NCBI GenBank assembly: GCA_964019695.1
Contig: OZ026518.1
Location: 85,183,950 to 85,247,949, forward strand
DNA from: Loripinus fragilis
Taxonomy: Eukaryota > Mollusca > Bivalvia > Lucinida > Lucinidae
DNA: 64,000 nt
Reading direction: 5' to 3'
Positions 15,101-30,100 of the stretch are shown piece by piece. Within the stretch, counting starts at the first letter, position 1, and every line of letters starts with the position of its first letter. Both the position numbers and the translations under genes were made by a program. Below the pieces are notes generated by a model that saw nothing but the letters and a program-made list of their open reading frames with translations, did no database searches and was not told the DNA's origin.

Positions 15101-18100
15101 GTTAAGTGTGTTTTGTTTTTATTCTTTTTGTCTATGCAACAGCGGTGGCGGGCTAATACTTCTGAAAATTGATCATTTAGAAATAGACAGAACATAAAAG
15201 ATTTGAAAACAGTCTGCTTAGAAAAAATCACCTGAACTATAGCAGACTTTGATGGCTCTATCCATGCATCTGGCTTCTCTTTAAAGCCAGAAGCCAGTTC
15301 TATACAGGTGGGTGGTTTCTTCTTGTCAAATGGTTGCCAGTGGTCTACCAACTTCTGGTTGAAGTCTTGTAGCTCTTTCTTGGAATAGCCAGATCCTATC
15401 TGAAAGGAAAACATGTAAATTCTGACTTGTTGACTTTGAGAAAGTAGTTAGCTTAATCTCAGAACTATATACTTAAGAAATGAATTAGATTTTTGGAATC
15501 ATCATGGAATCATGAATACTTCGGGTCTCTTGCAAAGTAAGTGAAGCCCTTTGGGCTTCACATTAACTTTGCAAGAGACCCGAAGTATTCATAATTCCAT
15601 GAACATTCCAAAAATTGAATTTATCGCTTATACTTACATTTTATTATAAATATCTAATATATAGAAATTATTGATATTTTACAGAAAAAACAGTTTTGTA
15701 TTTAATATGTCATCGTATTAAAGGTTGTGTTGGAGTGTAAAACTGCCAATGGAGCAAACAAGAGGCTTGTTTTGCATGTGCAACTCGGGTGTGGCTCCCT
15801 GTCAATCATAACACCAGTGTCACTTCTGGTGAATGAATTCGATGCATGGGCAAGTGAGCTTGGCAGCTGTTGATCATATTTTATGTGATTCATGAGGTTA
15901 TGAACGGTTGCAAAAATCTAAAGATTCATTAAAGGCTTGCTTTGAAAATGTAAATATATAAAGTTACATTCCTGCTGCCAAGTGGTACATGAGCTTCAAA
16001 CGCATGTCCTTATTTCCAAATCTGGTAAAATTTCCATAACATTTCAGCTACAACAACATTATGCTTTTTATGGTGCATATACCTTTGAATAAAATTTACT
16101 TTTGAGATATTGATCAAACTATGCTAATGCACAGGTTCACCAGGGCCTTCATTTTACATATACATTCAGATGACTATTACTTAATCTTTGAAATACCTTA
16201 TTTGAGCCTTTAGAATTGGGTAACTGCTTAAAAAGATGGTCTTAAAATTAGAAAGTAATTTGAAAAAGTTAATTTCAAAATACATACCTGCACACGACCA
16301 AAAAGCAGAGTTATCCAAATTGGCCAGATTTAATCCTTTGTGACTGGGAACATAATTAAATGTGTACATTGACAAACAGTGCAGAAACAAATTCAAAGTC
16401 AGCACTTATTTAAGTTTACAGTATGTCCTCCCTATGTCCTTAAGATTAAAGCTGACAAAGTAAAAACTGCATGGACATGCTTGGGACATATTAGGAACCA
16501 TTATTTTGTTTGTGTTGATGCTTTATGTCCCAGTCCACAATTTTTCAGTCATATCAGGACGATTTCCTGTCTTCCTGGGTTGAACTAGTACTAAGCAGTG
16601 GATAAAGAGTCTTGCTCAAAGACACAACACAGTGATTCCGGTGAGCCTCAAACTGGCAACCCTTGGATTCCCAGTCAGACGCTCTACTAACTGAGCCACT
16701 GTGATCTGCATTAGGAAACATTAAAAATGGCTAAGGACGTAGTATGGTTTTTGAGGACTTGAAGGAGGTGGCAAAACTTTTGACATACTCAAAATTAAGG
16801 TAGAGGGGATGCGGTAGATTCATGACCTACAAAAGACATACAGTAAACCTTGTCTTAAGCAGCCACTCAAAAATAGACAAAAGAAAGGTCTTAAAGACAA
16901 ATGGTAGCTTAATGAAGGTTGAAAGTATTGCAGAATGCTCTCTTGGAGCATTCTGCAATACTTTTGACCTGCATTAAGCGATAAGCAGTCTAGAAAATAC
17001 AGTAAAACCGGTCTTAAGCGGCCATTCAAAAATAGACAAAACAAAGGTCTTAAAGACAAATGGTAGCTAAATGAAATTTGAAAGTATTGCAGAATACTTT
17101 TGACCTGCATTAAGTGAAAAGCGGTCTTGAAAACCAATGTTTGATCTTTTTGAGTGGCCGCTTAAGACAGGCTTTACAGTAGTAAAGTAGGCATGGATAT
17201 AGTCTGGTCATAGAATAGATGTTGGGTGAACTGTTGGACGACATATCTGAAAACAGTATTAATAAGAATGACAAGAATGTGCTGATGATGTAGTTGAAGA
17301 ATACTCTGACAGCGTGTACCTCATTCCATATAGACATAGTATGGTTGAAGTAAGAACAGGATGGATGTGGTGCATGTTTGTTTATGAAAATAGAAGGAAT
17401 GTGATGGACGCAGTGAGGACCTGGTAAGGATGTAGCAAGAACGTCATAGTATGAACTTGGAAGCAGCTCTTATTTCAGAGCCATGGCCAGGTTCCCTCAG
17501 TTCTTTGAATATTTCAGAATGAAGTGCGATCTTCGAGGTCTTTATCTGAGTGTGATGGTAGCCCAAGACAAAATGCAACCTACATGGGGCAAAAATAAAA
17601 CATAATTAGGAAATCTAGCTCTGTGACACTCATATATATATAAATGTTATTTCCAGACTTTATTGTATCAAACTGAATGGATTATTCCATAAGTCCAGAA
17701 GATAGCTAAACACAAGGATGAGAACAGTCAGCCATTCTCAATCAGGAAAATATGTCGGTTGACTCCAAAATGGAGAAAAAGCAATTTTTAACTTATTAAA
17801 GGCTTAAAACCACAAAATATCAATAGAACCCAGTCAGTTTATGCTTATTTTATATCTAAAATTGAGTTTTAACTTCATTCAAACATAAATTTCAGCAAAA
17901 ACAACGGACATTATATAAAACAGAAATCCTGATCAATCCTGAACTTTCTCATCCCTGTAAACAAGTGCCTCTGTACATACCTTACAAAATGAGTAGAAGA
18001 GCTTGGGTTCTGTCCCTTCCTCTGGGGGTATAGCAACAGCACACATAAAATGTGACATCATACCAGCTCGGGAACCAACACCGAAGTAGCCGCCTACCAC

Positions 18101-21100
18101 CAGAACATCCAACTCATCCATCAAACCACCAACATATTCTGGCTTTATCTTGAACCAACCACCTGGTAGCATATATTAAACATGCATATGAGCAGGGACA
18201 TGTGATTTCCAATAATGTGGCATTTTGACAAGTGTAGACTCAGACAAGCCTGTGCAGCCTCCTTTTAAGCTTAGAAACTCCAAATGATGTTCAGTCAGTA
18301 GCTTAACAGCCATGAAATATTCAAGCTACTAGCAAAGGCTCTGATCAGACTGCACGTATGCGCAGGCTGATCTGAGACTTTGCTGGTTACACATACCACA
18401 TTGTTGGAAATCTCATGTCACGGCTCATATGTACCTGTATGTGAGAAAACCTGTCTTCAGGGGTTTTTCGACGAGGTCATACCCAAAACAGCTTGCTCAG
18501 CTAGAGAGACTACCTAGAATATTTTGATTTTGCTCGTAGCAAGTTTAGATATTACACTTTCCATTAAGCGAAAAAAAAAGGCGCTGATCAGGCTGCAGGG
18601 ATACGCAGGCTGGTCTGTGCCTTTGTTGCTCACAAACCAAAAAGACAGGTTTTCTCACGTCAAGGCCCATATGAAGCTAACTAGGGCCTGCTCATGAATT
18701 TTTGGTACAGTAAAACCTGTGTAAAATGGCCACTCAAAAATAGACAAAACAAAAGATCTTAATGACAAATGGTAGCTAAATGTAGGTCGAAAGTATTGCA
18801 GAATGCTCCCATAGGAGCATTCTGCAATACTTTTGACCTGCATTAAGCGATAATTGGTCTTGAAAAACAATTTTCTGTCTTTTGAGAGTGGCTGTTTTAC
18901 ACAGGTTTTACTGTATAGTTTATCACATATTGCTGACATATCCAGCGGGCTGGAGGTCTAAATTTTCATCAGTGCACTCATCTACAATATTTTATGTGTG
19001 AGAGCAGCGAAGGCTCTGGCAAGATTGCACAGAATCACAGGCCCATTTAAGCCTAGGCTGCCTGTTGACGTGACAAGTATCCAAATCTCATGTACATGGG
19101 TGAAAGTTCAAATTTTTCAAAATCCTTAACTTTAGAAATTCAAATTTTAAAACTTGTCGGATGCCATTTCAAGTCTAACTGATTAATTGTGTTTAGATTA
19201 CATGTATCTGAAAATTATTCGGAGAAGCTATTATAATCTGCCTAATTCAGCATTTTGAGGCCGACTTTCAATGGAAAGTCGTCCTCAAAATCCTGAATTC
19301 AGGATTAATCCTGAAAACTTCACCCATGCATGTACTGGCTCATGTATGTAATAACTTTAATCAAGTTTTGTCGAATGGAATATTAAACTGACACTTAATA
19401 ACCAGGACAGATCCTTATATGAGCCTTGACATGCCAAAACCAACAAAATGATTAGTGTGCGCAAAGCAAAAACTCAGATCATCCCAGTCTGATCAGAATC
19501 TACACTCTCAGTCAGTTATTAAGGCCAGAATTCTTTTAGTAGTTGATTTACAAATCCTCCTACTGTAATTTTCCAGAAAATAGAAAAAAAATATTTTCTA
19601 ATTTTTTTTATTTTATTTTATCAGCCGACTCTTAATATTATTTGTTTCGCCGAAATAAATAAAATATTTTTGAGGTTCTGCCTGCGTATTTTTAGAGTGA
19701 CACTGTTAAAAGTGATTGTCCTATGCAGATTTTTTTTTATAAATTAGAAATATTTAAAGACTGTTGGTTTACCTTACTAGTTTTACAGTTTGTTCTGGAG
19801 ATATTAAAAAAAAGCTCTGAAAATGACCAGTCAACTGGTCAAAAATACAAGCTATGAAAATGACCAGTCAACTGGTCATTTTCAGAGCTTTTTTTCGTCC
19901 CCCCCGACCCTAAATCTGAAAAAAAATCCCGTAAATCAATTAAAAAAAGGTTCTGGCCTGAAGACTCAAGGTTTCTTCATACTGACAGCAAAGACTCTTG
20001 ATAGAATAAAGCTGATGTCTAGGCTGATCTGGGTCTTACTGCCATGCACAGCCACAGGGCTTTATCCAGCAATTTTGGAAAAAGGTCCCTGGCCAAAAAT
20101 GGGAAAAAATGATCGACTTAACGTCTAATTTTGGAAAAATTAACGCATAAAAAATGGAAACAAAATTTAGCTTCAAATCAAGGTTTTTTTTTTGGATTGT
20201 TTAATGCCAAGCAAAAGTGTTTAAGTATCATTCTGATATGGGTCATTGTTTCTCATAAGTCCAGTTGTGGTCTCTAAAAAAGGTAAAAAAAAATAATATT
20301 TTTTTACTTTTCTTAACAGACATGGAATTGGGACAAAAGGGTGGCTATTTTTGATTGGGAATGGGACAGAAATTCACCCTAAAGAAAGGCAGAAAATCCC
20401 CTGAGCCACATTGTTGGTTTTCTCTTGTCACAGCTCATATAGTAAAATCTCAATGACTCGAGTTTAGCTGCATAAGAGGAATAAAACTTGGGTGTAAATG
20501 GCATTAATCCTTTGAATACTGATGATTTCTCCCACCTGATATGACTTGGGATGGGTCATTGTATATATTGAGGGGTCACAGGTTGCAATTTCCAACTAAA
20601 TTTTGAATTCCTTATTCTGAAGATTTTTTAGTGTTAGCAAACAGTACAGACCCTGATGAAATGCCGCATTATCATCTGGGTCTTCACTGTTTGCCAAAGT
20701 ATTCATTTAGGGGTTTCCAGTGTACAAAGGATTAAGAGGCAAGTAAACCTGGTATAAATGATATCAAGACTATAAGGTATATTTCTGATTTGTTTTCCTT
20801 ATTTCCTGTCAAAATATACGCTGTGTGAACTTTTTTAAAACTCTGCATGCTGGGTAATTATTTGTTGAAGATTTTTTGGTCACCTGCTGACTTTTTTCAA
20901 ATTTAACTTTTTCAAAAAATTCTTTCAGGAACACTATCAGAGTGTCAAACTGTTTGGATCCAGATCAGGACCGTCATTCTGATGAGGTTATCAGCAGACA
21001 ACAAAAGTTGCTGCTAACAAGGAAAAAGGTACAAAAATACACACAAAAACATGCAAAATGACCGAGCATGCAGAGTTAAATAGCTCAAAGTTATATGTAT

Positions 21101-24100
21101 GTGGCAATTTACTTTTCCGGAAAACCACGCCTACTTTCTTTTTTTATTACAAGTGTCATCTGCTGATAATCTTTATTAACAGTTTGGACCCAGATCAGGC
21201 CCAACGTTGATCTGGAGTAGAACTACTTGACACTCTGATTGTATTCCTGAAATATTTTTTTGAAAAAGATGATTTTGATAAAAAATCAGCAGACGACAAA
21301 ATGTGTGAAAAATTACCCAGCATGCAAAGAGTTAAATCCACTAAACAGTAAACTATAGAGGTGCATCTACAAGAAAATTCAATATTTGACACAAAATGTT
21401 AACCAGTACCCTTTACATCATGTGACCTATTCAGCTACAAAGTTTGAAGTTGTCCAGTGTACCTTAGGTCACACGAAATGTACCTGCCAAGTTTGAAGTT
21501 GCTACGGCCAATGGTTAAGGAGATGCATTACTTCATGTACATAACTTTAAACTTGGCAGGTACATAGCTGGAAACAGCACAATCCTGACTGAAAATTATA
21601 GATTAGTTGTGGGCGATTGAACATGTGTGATTTTGTTTGTGGGACTATGTCTTTGCTGCATTGGTCAGTTATACACTATCAGATGACAATTGAGTGACAT
21701 TCTGGGCGTGGTTCGGAAACATCTATTGTCTGACTATGGAAGAAAGACTCACCTTTTCTTGTGTTTGGTTTATAGACAGATTCTGGATTCTTTACCATGA
21801 TACCTTCTTCCCTCCCATCTATCGCATCATTTAATGCATCAGCACAATCCTGACTGAAAATTATTGAATAAAGAAATAGTAATAAGGAAGCTGACCAGAG
21901 CTCAACTCAACTGAGCACGGAATCAGCATGCACAAAATGATAAAATGCCAACAATATTTAAAATGTCAACAATTGATGATATGCTATCATGCTCAAAAAT
22001 GTTAAAATGCCAACAATTGTTGGCATTTTAACATTTATTAGCATGATAAATACACCATCTGAGAGTTTGAAAGCAGGAAAAGTCTTTATTTTTCAACATT
22101 ATTTTATGAGCAGTTGAAATTTCATGCCCAGTTGAGTTGAGTAGGAAAAAATTTTATAGCCTCTGAGCCTAGTTGCTTTACTTTGTTGCTTTTTTCTGTT
22201 GTGTGGATGTCTGTGTTCTGTAAACTACATATCTTGAATCTTGACTATTTAGTCATTTTTGGACTATCGTTACATCCTTATTGCATAGAGAGGATCTTAC
22301 ACGAGAGCTCATGTATCATTGAATTTATTTAGCATGTTGAGGAAAAGAGATAAAATGCGAGACTTGCCAAGCATTATATCCCTTTCTTAGCAACAAGTTT
22401 AATAAATTCAATAACACACAAGTATGAATGTTAGATTCTATTTATAATATAACATTAAATTACTTTGAAATCGCATTATTGGCGTGAAAATGTCAAGATT
22501 TTGTCATTATTTATGCAAAGTTGTTATGGACGCCATAAAAATCACTAGTGGATTATCAATTTCAATACATGGTGTTATATCACTCCAAAAATGTGACATC
22601 ATGCGATAAACATGTGTTATTAGAACAGAAAGGTGATCTTACTTGTTGTTAGCTTGCTTATGTTGACTGATGATCATTCTCCCCTCACAAGGTGCGAATA
22701 CTTTCTCTATATGTGTCAGTCTCTCCTTCAGAGGTAGATTGGTCAGCACTTTGTCATTGTACAGAAGAATATCAAACACATGTAGGCAGGGCTGGAAACC
22801 ATCTTGCTGTTGCTTCTTCACATCTGTATTCATGGCTTTGGTTGCTGGAAACAAAGAAATCATTTAACTCTTGTCCTGCTGAAACTAGGTACAGGGCAGT
22901 CCCTTTATAAACCAATGTTTGGGGGTCCATAGGGATGGACTGTGCATGCGCGGATCCAGAGGAGGGGACAGAGGGTCTGGAGCCACCCCACCCCAACCCC
23001 CTACCCCCCTGAAAAACCACAAAAATATAGGGTTTCTTTGCAATACTGGTCCAGATCCCCTGAAAACTCACAAAGCCAGCATTCAATATTGGGCGATCAT
23101 CGGCACGCCAGTGAAACACAATTTAAATGGTGTTTCGCTTGTGGGCCAATGATGACTACGCTTATAGTGGTATTTGGATCCTTCCTCCCCTCATCAAAAA
23201 AAAAAGCGTTGTCAAAGTTGGACCCCCACTGACAAAACTTTCTGGATCTGCGCATGCTGTGTTATGTGAATTGTGTTATAAAGGGTCAATTTTACAAAAG
23301 AATTATAGGAAAATGACTATTTCATGGTCATTTTCCTAATATTCCTTTGTAAAAATTCCATGGTAAAAAAATTTGGAGGCAGAACATAATCGTGTAATAT
23401 CCAAATCTGTATTATAAAGAGGTGTGTTATAAAGGGACTGAACTATATATATTCTTTTGAAATACAGTGTAGATTTTGTTTGTTTGAATTGATTCTTTAC
23501 GTCCCATCAACAATTTTTCAGTTTAACAGGGACCGGTCTTCCTGGGTTGAACCAGTACTAAGCTAGGATAAATGTGTCTTGCTCAAGGACCACAACGTAG
23601 TGATGCCGGTGAGTCTCGAACCCACGGCCTCTTGGCCTCGAGTCAAGCACTCTACCACTGAGCCACTGCGCTCCCCATACACATACATATATACACATAT
23701 ACAATGAAGATGAAGCTTACAGATTGTAATGCAGTGAGGGGAGAAAACACATCATATTTGATCTATAGGGAAACATATTTAAACAAGTCTGAAACATTTC
23801 TGTATCCCTTTCAAATGTAATGTATATATATAGTATTGTGTAAAATACTGTTTACACTAATATGTATTATTAATCGTATAGTGAACAATAAAATACATAA
23901 CCTAATGGAGCAGTCTGATCCGGGTCCATATAGTTTCCAATAAAGCCTACCAAAGCATATTTATAAGCAGATGAGAAAGCAGATGACAAATGTCGTGAAT
24001 AGCAGGAAAAGGGTTAAGCAGTCTTACCAAATGTTTTTGTGTCTGGGTGATACAACAACATCTCTCCATCAAGGATACAGATTTTCACATCTGGCTTGAA

Positions 24101-27100
24101 TATGTTATGGATGTAGGGGGTCAGGGAACCATCGAAAGAGTTTGAGCCAAAGATATTGGTGTACTCATTACCACTGAAGAAAAGATTGAGGAACATTAAT
24201 ACATAAAATCTGTGCCGCACGCTTTAAACAGTCATGTATCAACTGGCACAAACCTATCTTCAAGCAAAGCAATTCATGTGCTTTTAATGCATGGATTTGG
24301 TACCTTAAATATACCTGTTCAGGGCCACTACATTTTACGACAGCTGATCCATTTCATGCTCTTATATATGACTTGGCCCTAGAACACAAATATTAATGAA
24401 ATTATCCAACCACCTGTTGAGTGTGAAGCAGTGACAAAATATAAAACCCATACTTTTCGTATAATTAGGTGAATATATCGTTGAATTTCTGCAATAATAA
24501 TGACAAAAAACGTTTTTTCCCTGAGAACTTGCAATTTCTTTGATCCCCAGTCACCAACTGAACCACTGGGTTCCCTAAAATAAAACTTCCATACAACGGA
24601 AAAAAGAAATTATCTTGATTTAAGATGATGGTAAATAGAGAATAATAGGTGGGTGTCTTTTGATATCATGTTTTTAACAGGCTCGACTTTGAGAACGCAT
24701 GTTGAATTGCTGGGCAGAGCCTCACGATTCAACAAGCCTTCTTGAAGCCTTACTGGTGAACTTGATATCAAAAGACGCAAACCTGGTATTCTATTTAGGC
24801 CAAAATAAAAAATACCTGTGTTTGGGTAACAAGACCCTACCTAAATTTACTAGTGAAACCTACAATTTTTTCAGGTTTAAGGAAAATATATAATTTTATG
24901 CATTTTGAAATGTGAAATGCTTTTCAAAATGCATAAAATTGTATATTTTTTCAAAATTAAAAAATAATTTGAAGAAAATATGTGTGCCTACCCTATCTAA
25001 AATTTTCAGACCCGTTACCCAAAACAAACTTATCTTTTTATTTGGCCTTATCAGTTTACCCTTTGTTGCACTCTTCAAAATGGCGATTATGACCTAATTA
25101 TCAATTTCAGCATGGATTCAACATCATTCAGTGTCACTTATTCAAAAAGTACAACCTCATGTTGACCTGATAAATATAATTGCAGTGAGATTGATGTTCA
25201 TCTGGTTAGCATGTAACAAAGCTGTTAACCTTACTGTCATGAATATTCATGCTAAGCTCCACCCACTATGAATAATTATATAAATAAACTTCCACAATTA
25301 TGTACAAGAAATTACTTTTCAGATCCACTAATGTAGGATCATATCTAATCATATTTCTATAAGCAAACAGAGTAGACCCTGATCAGGCAGCTCTTATAAG
25401 AGCTACCTGATCTGGGTCTGCTCTGTTCGCAAAAGCATTAAACATCTCTATGAGGCAAAGGGTAAATCTGAGAGGTAACTGATAAGCCTTAGGGTTAATA
25501 TGCGAAAGGTTATTACCTTCTAGAGAAATACTTGTACTCATCCTCATTCTTGTGGAGTAACATTCTTTCACCGTCATATTTTGTCTCTATATAGTATGGC
25601 TTTCCATCCATCAATTTCTCAACCTGTAAGTACAGTCAAGTCTGTCTATAAACCCTTTTTAGACCAATGGAATTTTCCATTAAGCTACATGTATACAATA
25701 AAATCAGGATGGTCCATTGTATATATTGAGGGGTTTCCAAATAATAATGCATTTCTTTTTCTGAAAATCGATTTTGTCTTAGTGCAGATCCTGATGAAAT
25801 GCCGCATTATGCATCCGGGGAAGTCTCCTTCATAAGTCGTTCCCAATTCCCAGCTACTCTATCGATGGGCATAAATGCAAAATCTTTGATATAATGTCCT
25901 GGTGAATTGAAATGCCCTGAGAATGTGGTGACAATGTCAGGAAAATTTTTATATCAAATTTATGTTTGTTCATTCTCTGTCCAGATAAGATAAGGTAAAG
26001 GGTATTTCGGCATAAATATTTGGAAAAAATCAGCATTGAAAATTAAATTGAAGGGTAAAAGTACCCTTTGCAGTTTGAAGTTTTAGCACTGATATTCAAT
26101 TTATGTGGTGAAATCTTTTATCCTTAGTGAGAAAAAACACCTAGTTATATAGACGAGTCCAAACACTACGTCACAGATCAATATCATCCGGCACGCTATG
26201 GTCCTTATCCCAAAGTCAATAAAATCTCTGCATGACAAAAAACAGTTGTTTACCTGTATTGGACACGGAAACAGCACATGTTTTATAACAATATAAAACA
26301 AATTTATTTCATAAAAAAATAATTTCAACAACTGGGTGCCATAGTTTAGTAATTGATCTATCAAATAATGTGTTTTAACACATATTTTATCATTATTTAA
26401 TGAAAATATCGGCGATTGAAACCACTGTCGTCAGGACAAAACACCGGAGCAGACACCCCTCAAATATGAAATAAAAACTAGCCATAATAATCTTTTTTTC
26501 TGCAGGAAAAATATTGTAAACCAATGTCAAACACATATTTTTCATGTCCAAGTAAAAATCTAGAGCTAAAGCATCGTTAAAGATGCTTTTTTATGAGGTA
26601 AATAGTGACTCTTTTCAATGGACATCGCATGGAGCGGAAGATGTTTTGCCAACCACGATAAAAAGTCACGTGGTCAAAATTGTTATCAGGTGGTCAATAT
26701 GCCCTGATGAAAATAATAACATTATTCTGGTCTATACACCAATTGTTTAAATCTTGGAAGTTTTCCTAAAAATGTAAAATGTATTTAAAAAATTAATACA
26801 ATTAACTTTTTAAGCAAATAAAATGGGTTTTTTCACAAGGCTTTGCAACAGAACTGATGCTTCCAGGACTAAGTTTCTGCAATTTGATATTTTAAGTAGG
26901 GAGTAAAATACTCATTAAATTAAAAAGTAGGGGGTGAAATACCCATTGGTCCAAATCCTTATCTAGACCACTGGTCTGACTACATTTTTGCTGAATTTGT
27001 CCGACATATTGTAACATTTTTTGCAAGTAATGAGGTATATTACATCTACTAGAAGCGCATTTAAAATGATCTCTGATACTGAAACTAGCAGACGCGGTTG

Positions 27101-30100
27101 TGCTCACAAACAAATTTGATTCTAAATGTTATTACTGTCTTCAATATCCTTTGCATGCCACTTGTACCTCTGTCAGTATCTTGATGTACTTGTATCTCTG
27201 TCAGTAATTTGTATCTTGTAAAGATCCTTTATTTTGATTTTTTACGCCAACTGATGTGTTCTATTTGACGTCATTGTCAATGATGCCATGTGACGTCAAT
27301 GTCACTTCCTGCCTATTTGTTTATTTTTCACTTGATAAAGGCAAATGTAGGCTAAAACATTGTGTTAATAAATAATATATTCCATTTTGGAGTTGTTCTT
27401 TGAAATTTTACTAATATGGTATTAAACCTAGTAATGTTCATGCAGACTCTTTGTTTAAAAGGGCATACTTAGTTCATTTTGAGCTAGGAATGCAATTGGT
27501 CTATATAAGCAAAATTTTTTAGCATTGAATTGTAATTATTTACTTACCCATCAGTCTAAACATATGTTTGGGTGTTCAAAAGAACCTCTCATTGAGACGG
27601 TTCTTTTGAGTACCCAACATATGTTTCTTTTTGAGGTGGGTAAAAATTAATAACAATTTTACTCTAAAAAAAGACTGCTTATCTGGATCTATGATCCTCA
27701 TAAAGATGTATAATTGTGATACCTTGTCAGGAGATGCTCTCTCACCCAGCATAGGTGAGAACGGTGAAAACACTGTCACTCCAATCTCGTGGATCCTTAC
27801 AGAGAGATCCCTCATTAGGCGACACACCTGCAATAAAAGTTAATTTATTACAGAACTTTTACAGTAAAACCTGTGTAAAACGGCCACTCTCAAAAAGACA
27901 GAAAATTGGTTTTCAAGACCAATTATCGCTTAATGCAGGTCAAAAGTATTGCAGAATGCTCCAAGGGGAGCATTCTGCAATACTTTCAACCAGATTCTGC
28001 AATACTTTCAACCTTCATTAAGCTACCATTTGTCAATAAGATCTTTGTTTTGTCTATTTTTGAGTGGCCGTTTTACACAGGTTTGCAACAATTTTGTCAT
28101 TTCTTTATGAAACCAAATGAGACTTGATATTTAATGAGAATCAAATGTACCAATAATGTAGGGGCCATTGCGCACATGCAAAATGAAACATGTACATATT
28201 CAAAAGTCTAGATATATCACATAATTTGGAAATAATACAAGTGCCAGTCCAGCTTTAATAACAATATAGGGATCAAACATGATTTTCTATGCATTAACAT
28301 CTGCTGGACCCCGAGGGTTTGTTAAAACCCGAGTCTGAAAGGCGAAGGTTTTAATGACCCTCTAGGGGTCTAGCAGATGTTATTGTATCAGAAAACCATG
28401 TTTGATCGTTATTGTTGCATAAAGTCATTTTGTCACTTGAAAACTTTTGAAAAAGGCATAGAAAAGTTCATTTTTGTATTACTATAGAAAGGCGCAAAAG
28501 CATAAAGGATTTGTAGGTTTTGAAAACGCCTGTTCCAGAGCAAAGACTTACGTCATCCTAATGTCAATAAATAATGTTCATTTCTATTCACGTTACTTTT
28601 GATGATGTCAATTTTTGTGACAGCCTAGAATGGGTATATGTAAAGTACAAAAGCTGTGCATCAACAGCATGTGAATTGCCTGATTAATACATGGTTTTTT
28701 GATGGTTGAAACATGGCTGTTAATAGCGTGCGACAAAGCTTTTTATGCAATAATATGCCATCTCGGCTAATCATACTTGAAATAGACTATATATAAGTAT
28801 TAACCTTATTATTTAACTTATTACTTCGTAGCATACTATAAAGATTAGACTGGCCCCTGTACTGAACGTCACTGCTCTTGCTCCTTCTGGGAGAGAATTC
28901 TTTCCTTTAAGAATAGTCAACATTTTTAAAAAGGGGATGCAATTAAAGAGAATCACTTCCATAGGGCCAATTAAGTAAAAAAAAAATCATTAAAAGTGTG
29001 ATTTTTTTTATCCATCAGTTAAAACATGTGTTTTGGGTACTCAAAAGAGTCGTCTCATTGAGACGGTTCTCTTGAGTACCCACAACATATGTTTTCTTGC
29101 ATTTTTAAAGGGAAATGAGGCTTATGTACCGGTACAGTAGAAGCGTATCGCAATACGATATTTATTTAGAGCAAATCGCGATATACCGGTATATTGTTGC
29201 ACCCCTAGTTGTGGGTACTCAAAAGAACCATCTTAATGAGACAGTTCTTTTGAGCACTCAACACTTTGTAATTGTGTAATTGAAAAATTATTTTTCTTAT
29301 TTCTCAACGAAAACATATGTTGTGGGTACTAAAAAAACCCGTCTCAACACATGTTTAATTTGATGGTTAAGAAAATAATTACAATTTTACGCTTAAACAT
29401 TATGCATAACAATTCATTACCTTTTCCAGATTATTGTTAACATTATAGAACTCTTCAGCATCAGGATGATACACAGACAACACTGACGCCTGACTAAGTC
29501 CGACCTTCAACTCTTTCACGATCATCCTTGTCAGCCATTTCAGTTCAACAGCCGACAGATTTGTTAACAGTCGCAGTATGTGTTTCCTGACTAGATCTTT
29601 TTTCTTGGCGGCGTTGTTCGTGGCTATTCCATCAAGACAATCATTCACTTCTTGGATTGTCAGTGTACCTCGAGTTGGACAGCGATTTTGTAGTACAAAG
29701 TATGCCACACTTGCAAAATCTCCAGCATCCTAAAATGTACATGCACATTATAGCTTAGGTTTATACGATATTCTTTTTGTGATAAGTTGATAACCCTTAT
29801 CCTGCAAATAATTTTTCTCCTGAATATGTCATCTGCTTTTTACACCTGCTACCAGGTGTGTTAAATTCCACTCGCCTGCTCGCATTTGCATGTAAAATGT
29901 TATGCAGGGTGAGTAAAAATTTTGACCATTTGTGTAGATACTTTTCTAATTTACAGCATCTAGGAGAAAAACTGGGGACATGAAGGGCGAGTAACTTATT
30001 TGAAAATTTTACACCCTTGGCTACACATATTCAAATACACTACAGAATACTTTTGATCATGGTAGCAAACATTATGAACTCTGATCAGACTGCTCATGTG

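Noticed and set aside
21846..21853. Alternative acceptor for LIG4 exon 9 four bases downstream
   Set aside because: It would shift the frame and destroy the motif IV reading.
22772..23119. 115-codon minus ORF overlapping LIG4 exon 8
   Set aside because: It runs through the exon, the splice acceptor and a Repeat-H copy; only the exon part is coding.
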